A stretch of 33,923 nucleotides of DNA from Polyrhizophydium stewartii. Taxonomy: Eukaryota > Chytridiomycota > Chytridiomycetes > Rhizophydiales. The notes below the pieces were generated by a model. The model ran no database searches, was not told where the DNA came from, and was given only the letters and a program-made list of their open reading frames with translations. Position numbers and translations under genes: made by a program. Position 1 is the first letter of the stretch. Each line of letters opens with the position of its first letter. The stretch spans positions 1 to 33,923 of the forward strand of contig JADGIZ010000053.1 in NCBI GenBank assembly GCA_027604665.1, written 5' to 3'. Shown piece by piece: positions 32,801 through 33,923 of the stretch.

Positions 32801-33394
32801 TGCCTGCAGATCACCAACCTGATGTGCGCGCGCCAGCTCAACGGAGAGCTCAACTTGTTCGCGGGCTTTTTCCGCAACCGCCTTTTCTTGATGATCCTTT
32901 TTATCATCATGGCCGTGCAAGTCCTTGCCATCACCGTCGGATACACGCTGTTCAACGCAACTCACCTCGACCCGCGCGAGTGGCTCGTGTGCATTGTGCT
33001 GTCGCTCTTCAACCTTCCCGCGGTTTTCATTGCTCGAGTCATATCCAAGATCTACCACGCCTCTGCCTCGCGCAAGAACTACGGCCGCGTCGAGGATGAG
33101 CGCGACCTCGAGACGGGCGGCCGGAACAGCGTCAAGGCAAAGAGCATCCACTCGACACATAACCACCACGCACGCATCCAAAAGACGGCCGAAGACGCCG
33201 AGGCGGCTCCGCACAACTACGGTGGCCAGCACAGAGGCGGCGACCCCGAGAAGCAGGGCGAGCTGCAGCGCAGTTCGAGCATTGTCGAGGTGATTCGCAA
33301 GATCAAGGTCGATGCACCCATTCCGACCAAGACGAGGTCCCAAACCAGCCTCAACTCGTCGGGCTCGCGAGGATCACGGGGGTCGAGGAAGTAG
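29803..33394 (+). CDS. P2B-type calcium-transporting ATPase (PMCA/PMC1 family)
   Basis: ATP-driven Ca2+ pump exporting calcium from the cytosol across the plasma membrane or into the vacuole. Exons 29803-30580, 30733-32063 and 32156-33394 give 1,115 aa. Introns are 152 and 92 nt. The N-terminus has the P2B-type YGLTPDELSRICDF and VAGIAKSLKTD. Key motifs: TGES (239-242, actuator), PEGLP (375-379, membrane Ca2+ site), CTDKTGTLT with phosphorylated Asp at 418, KGASE (nucleotide domain), and TGDGTNDAP (730-738, hinge). Further membrane spans follow (LLWVNLIMDSFGALALA). The tail after the last span (about 120 residues) is hydrophilic, with a His-rich SIHSTHNHHARI and a basic amphipathic SIVEVIRKIKVDAPIPTKTR that could be the autoinhibitory or calmodulin-binding element seen in animal PMCAs; that role is an inference. 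The start fits a good N-terminal match, and no other upstream Met is conserved. Confidence 0.96.
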
Positions 33395-33662
33395 GCGTCG
33401 GCTGCCGTTGAGCGCCTTGCGCCTGCAGCCGGCAGGGGGCAGAGCGGGGCCGGGCCGCGGGCATGGGCGGTGTTTTCTCCAAATGAAGTGCGCAACACAA
33501 GGTCCGAGCGGGGCGGCGTGCAGCGTGCGAGGGAAAGCACGGGAGGTGTGGGGAATGGGCCTTGGTTATGGGGGTGCACGCTGCGGCCATGCGCGTGCAT
33601 ATGTGCGGCTCTGCCTTGGGGACCCGCGCCGCCGCCCTGTCTTTGCCGCAGCCACAACTAGA
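33395..33662. other. Intergenic gap, Ca2+-ATPase to tyrosinase
   Basis: The 268 bp hold the 3' end of the pump gene and the promoter of the tyrosinase gene. The segment is G-rich on the plus strand near 33430-33560. No TATA box or AATAAA was seen. Confidence 0.4.
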
Positions 33663-33923
33663 ATGATCGTCTCGCTCGCGGCCGTCGTGCTCGTCGCCCT
33701 CGCCGGCGACGTCGCCGCCCAGTGCGGCAGCCCCGCCGTGCGCCGCGAGTTCCGCCAGCTGTCCGAGTCGGACCGCCAGGCGTACCTGCGCGCCATCGAC
33801 GCCCTCAAGCACCGCCCGCGCGGCAGCAGCAACCCGACGACGTGGAACCTCGACCAGTTCGTCGATGCCCATGTCACCCGCTCGAGCGACTTCCACGGCA
33901 AGGTGAGGGCCCCACCCGTGCCC
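33663..33923 (+). CDS. Secreted tyrosinase-family protein, first exon (partial)
   Basis: The first 80 codons (33663-33902) are followed by a GTGAGG donor at 33903; the rest lies beyond the window. Residues 1-19 form a signal peptide (MIVSLAAVVLVALAGDVAA), so the enzyme is probably exported. The mature start QCGSPAVRREFRQLSESDRQ and the helix YLRAIDALKHRP match the beginning of the tyrosinase common central domain of fungal secreted copper oxidases (type-3 copper, phenol oxidation to quinones, melanin). The segment DQFVDAHVTRSSDFHGK leads up to the first copper-ligand His region; the trailing His of DFHGK probably belongs to the CuA set, but the remaining ligands are outside the window. The call rests on this N-terminal pattern only. 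Confidence 0.8.
   Translation, partial: MIVSLAAVVLVALAGDVAAQCGSPAVRREFRQLSESDRQAYLRAIDALKHRPRGSSNPTTWNLDQFVDAHVTRSSDFHGKVRAPPVP

Noticed and set aside
1..33923. Bacterial-type features: operons, ribosome-binding sites, CRISPR arrays, insertion sequences, phage genes
   Set aside because: Genes are intron-split, encode eukaryote-specific proteins and lack Shine-Dalgarno spacing; no direct-repeat arrays, transposases or inverted terminal repeats were seen.

Overview
The window is GC-rich eukaryotic nuclear DNA. Genes are packed closely, and most are split by short introns of roughly 55-350 nt, with GTGAGT/GTGCGT/GTAAGT-type donors, a CTGAC or CTAAC branch-site motif and a YAG acceptor. The gene set suggests a flagellated early-diverging fungus, most likely a chytrid-like zoosporic fungus. 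It combines a giant axoneme-type protein with Ig-like (ASH/HYDIN-like) repeats with fungal-looking housekeeping genes: a Swi3/Rsc8 subunit, an ERP-type p24 protein, a PMC1-type calcium pump and a secreted tyrosinase. The taxonomic placement is an inference from gene content only.

Left part, 1-5312: a His/Gly/Pro-rich open frame leaves the left edge on the minus strand. Tubulin-folding cofactor B follows (minus, 2730-1596). Only 200 bp separate its start from a divergent LLPH/DUF2423-type small basic nuclear protein (plus, 2931-3645). Mitochondrial malate dehydrogenase comes next (plus, 3815-5312).

Centre, 5407-21708: I read the minus strand here as one gene of 20 exons encoding about 4,930 residues. 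What look like several large separate reading frames join in phase through consensus introns, including a 71-nt intron (11945-11875) that removes an apparent stop codon and a 71-nt intron at 15335-15265. The product has a disordered N-terminus, a helical armadillo-like region, five copies of a 12-residue P-x-G-aromatic motif and at least 18 Ig-like ASH/MSP-type repeats. It is of HYDIN size, but its N-terminus is not one I recognise from HYDIN.

Right part, 22160-33923: a PH-domain protein with an Arg/Ser tail (minus) and an EEF1AKMT1/Efm5-type lysine methyltransferase (minus) are followed, on the plus strand, by a Swi3/Rsc8/SMARCC chromatin-remodelling subunit, a p24 cargo receptor, a P2B-type plasma-membrane/vacuolar Ca2+-ATPase and the first exon of a secreted tyrosinase cut by the window edge.

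Nothing indicates an operon, a mobile element, a CRISPR array or a prokaryotic system. Functional links are thematic: TBCB (tubulin folding) and the giant axonemal protein both serve microtubules, while p24 and the Ca2+-ATPase serve the secretory and calcium-homeostasis systems. Many long open frames antisense to the true genes are by-products of GC-rich codon usage.
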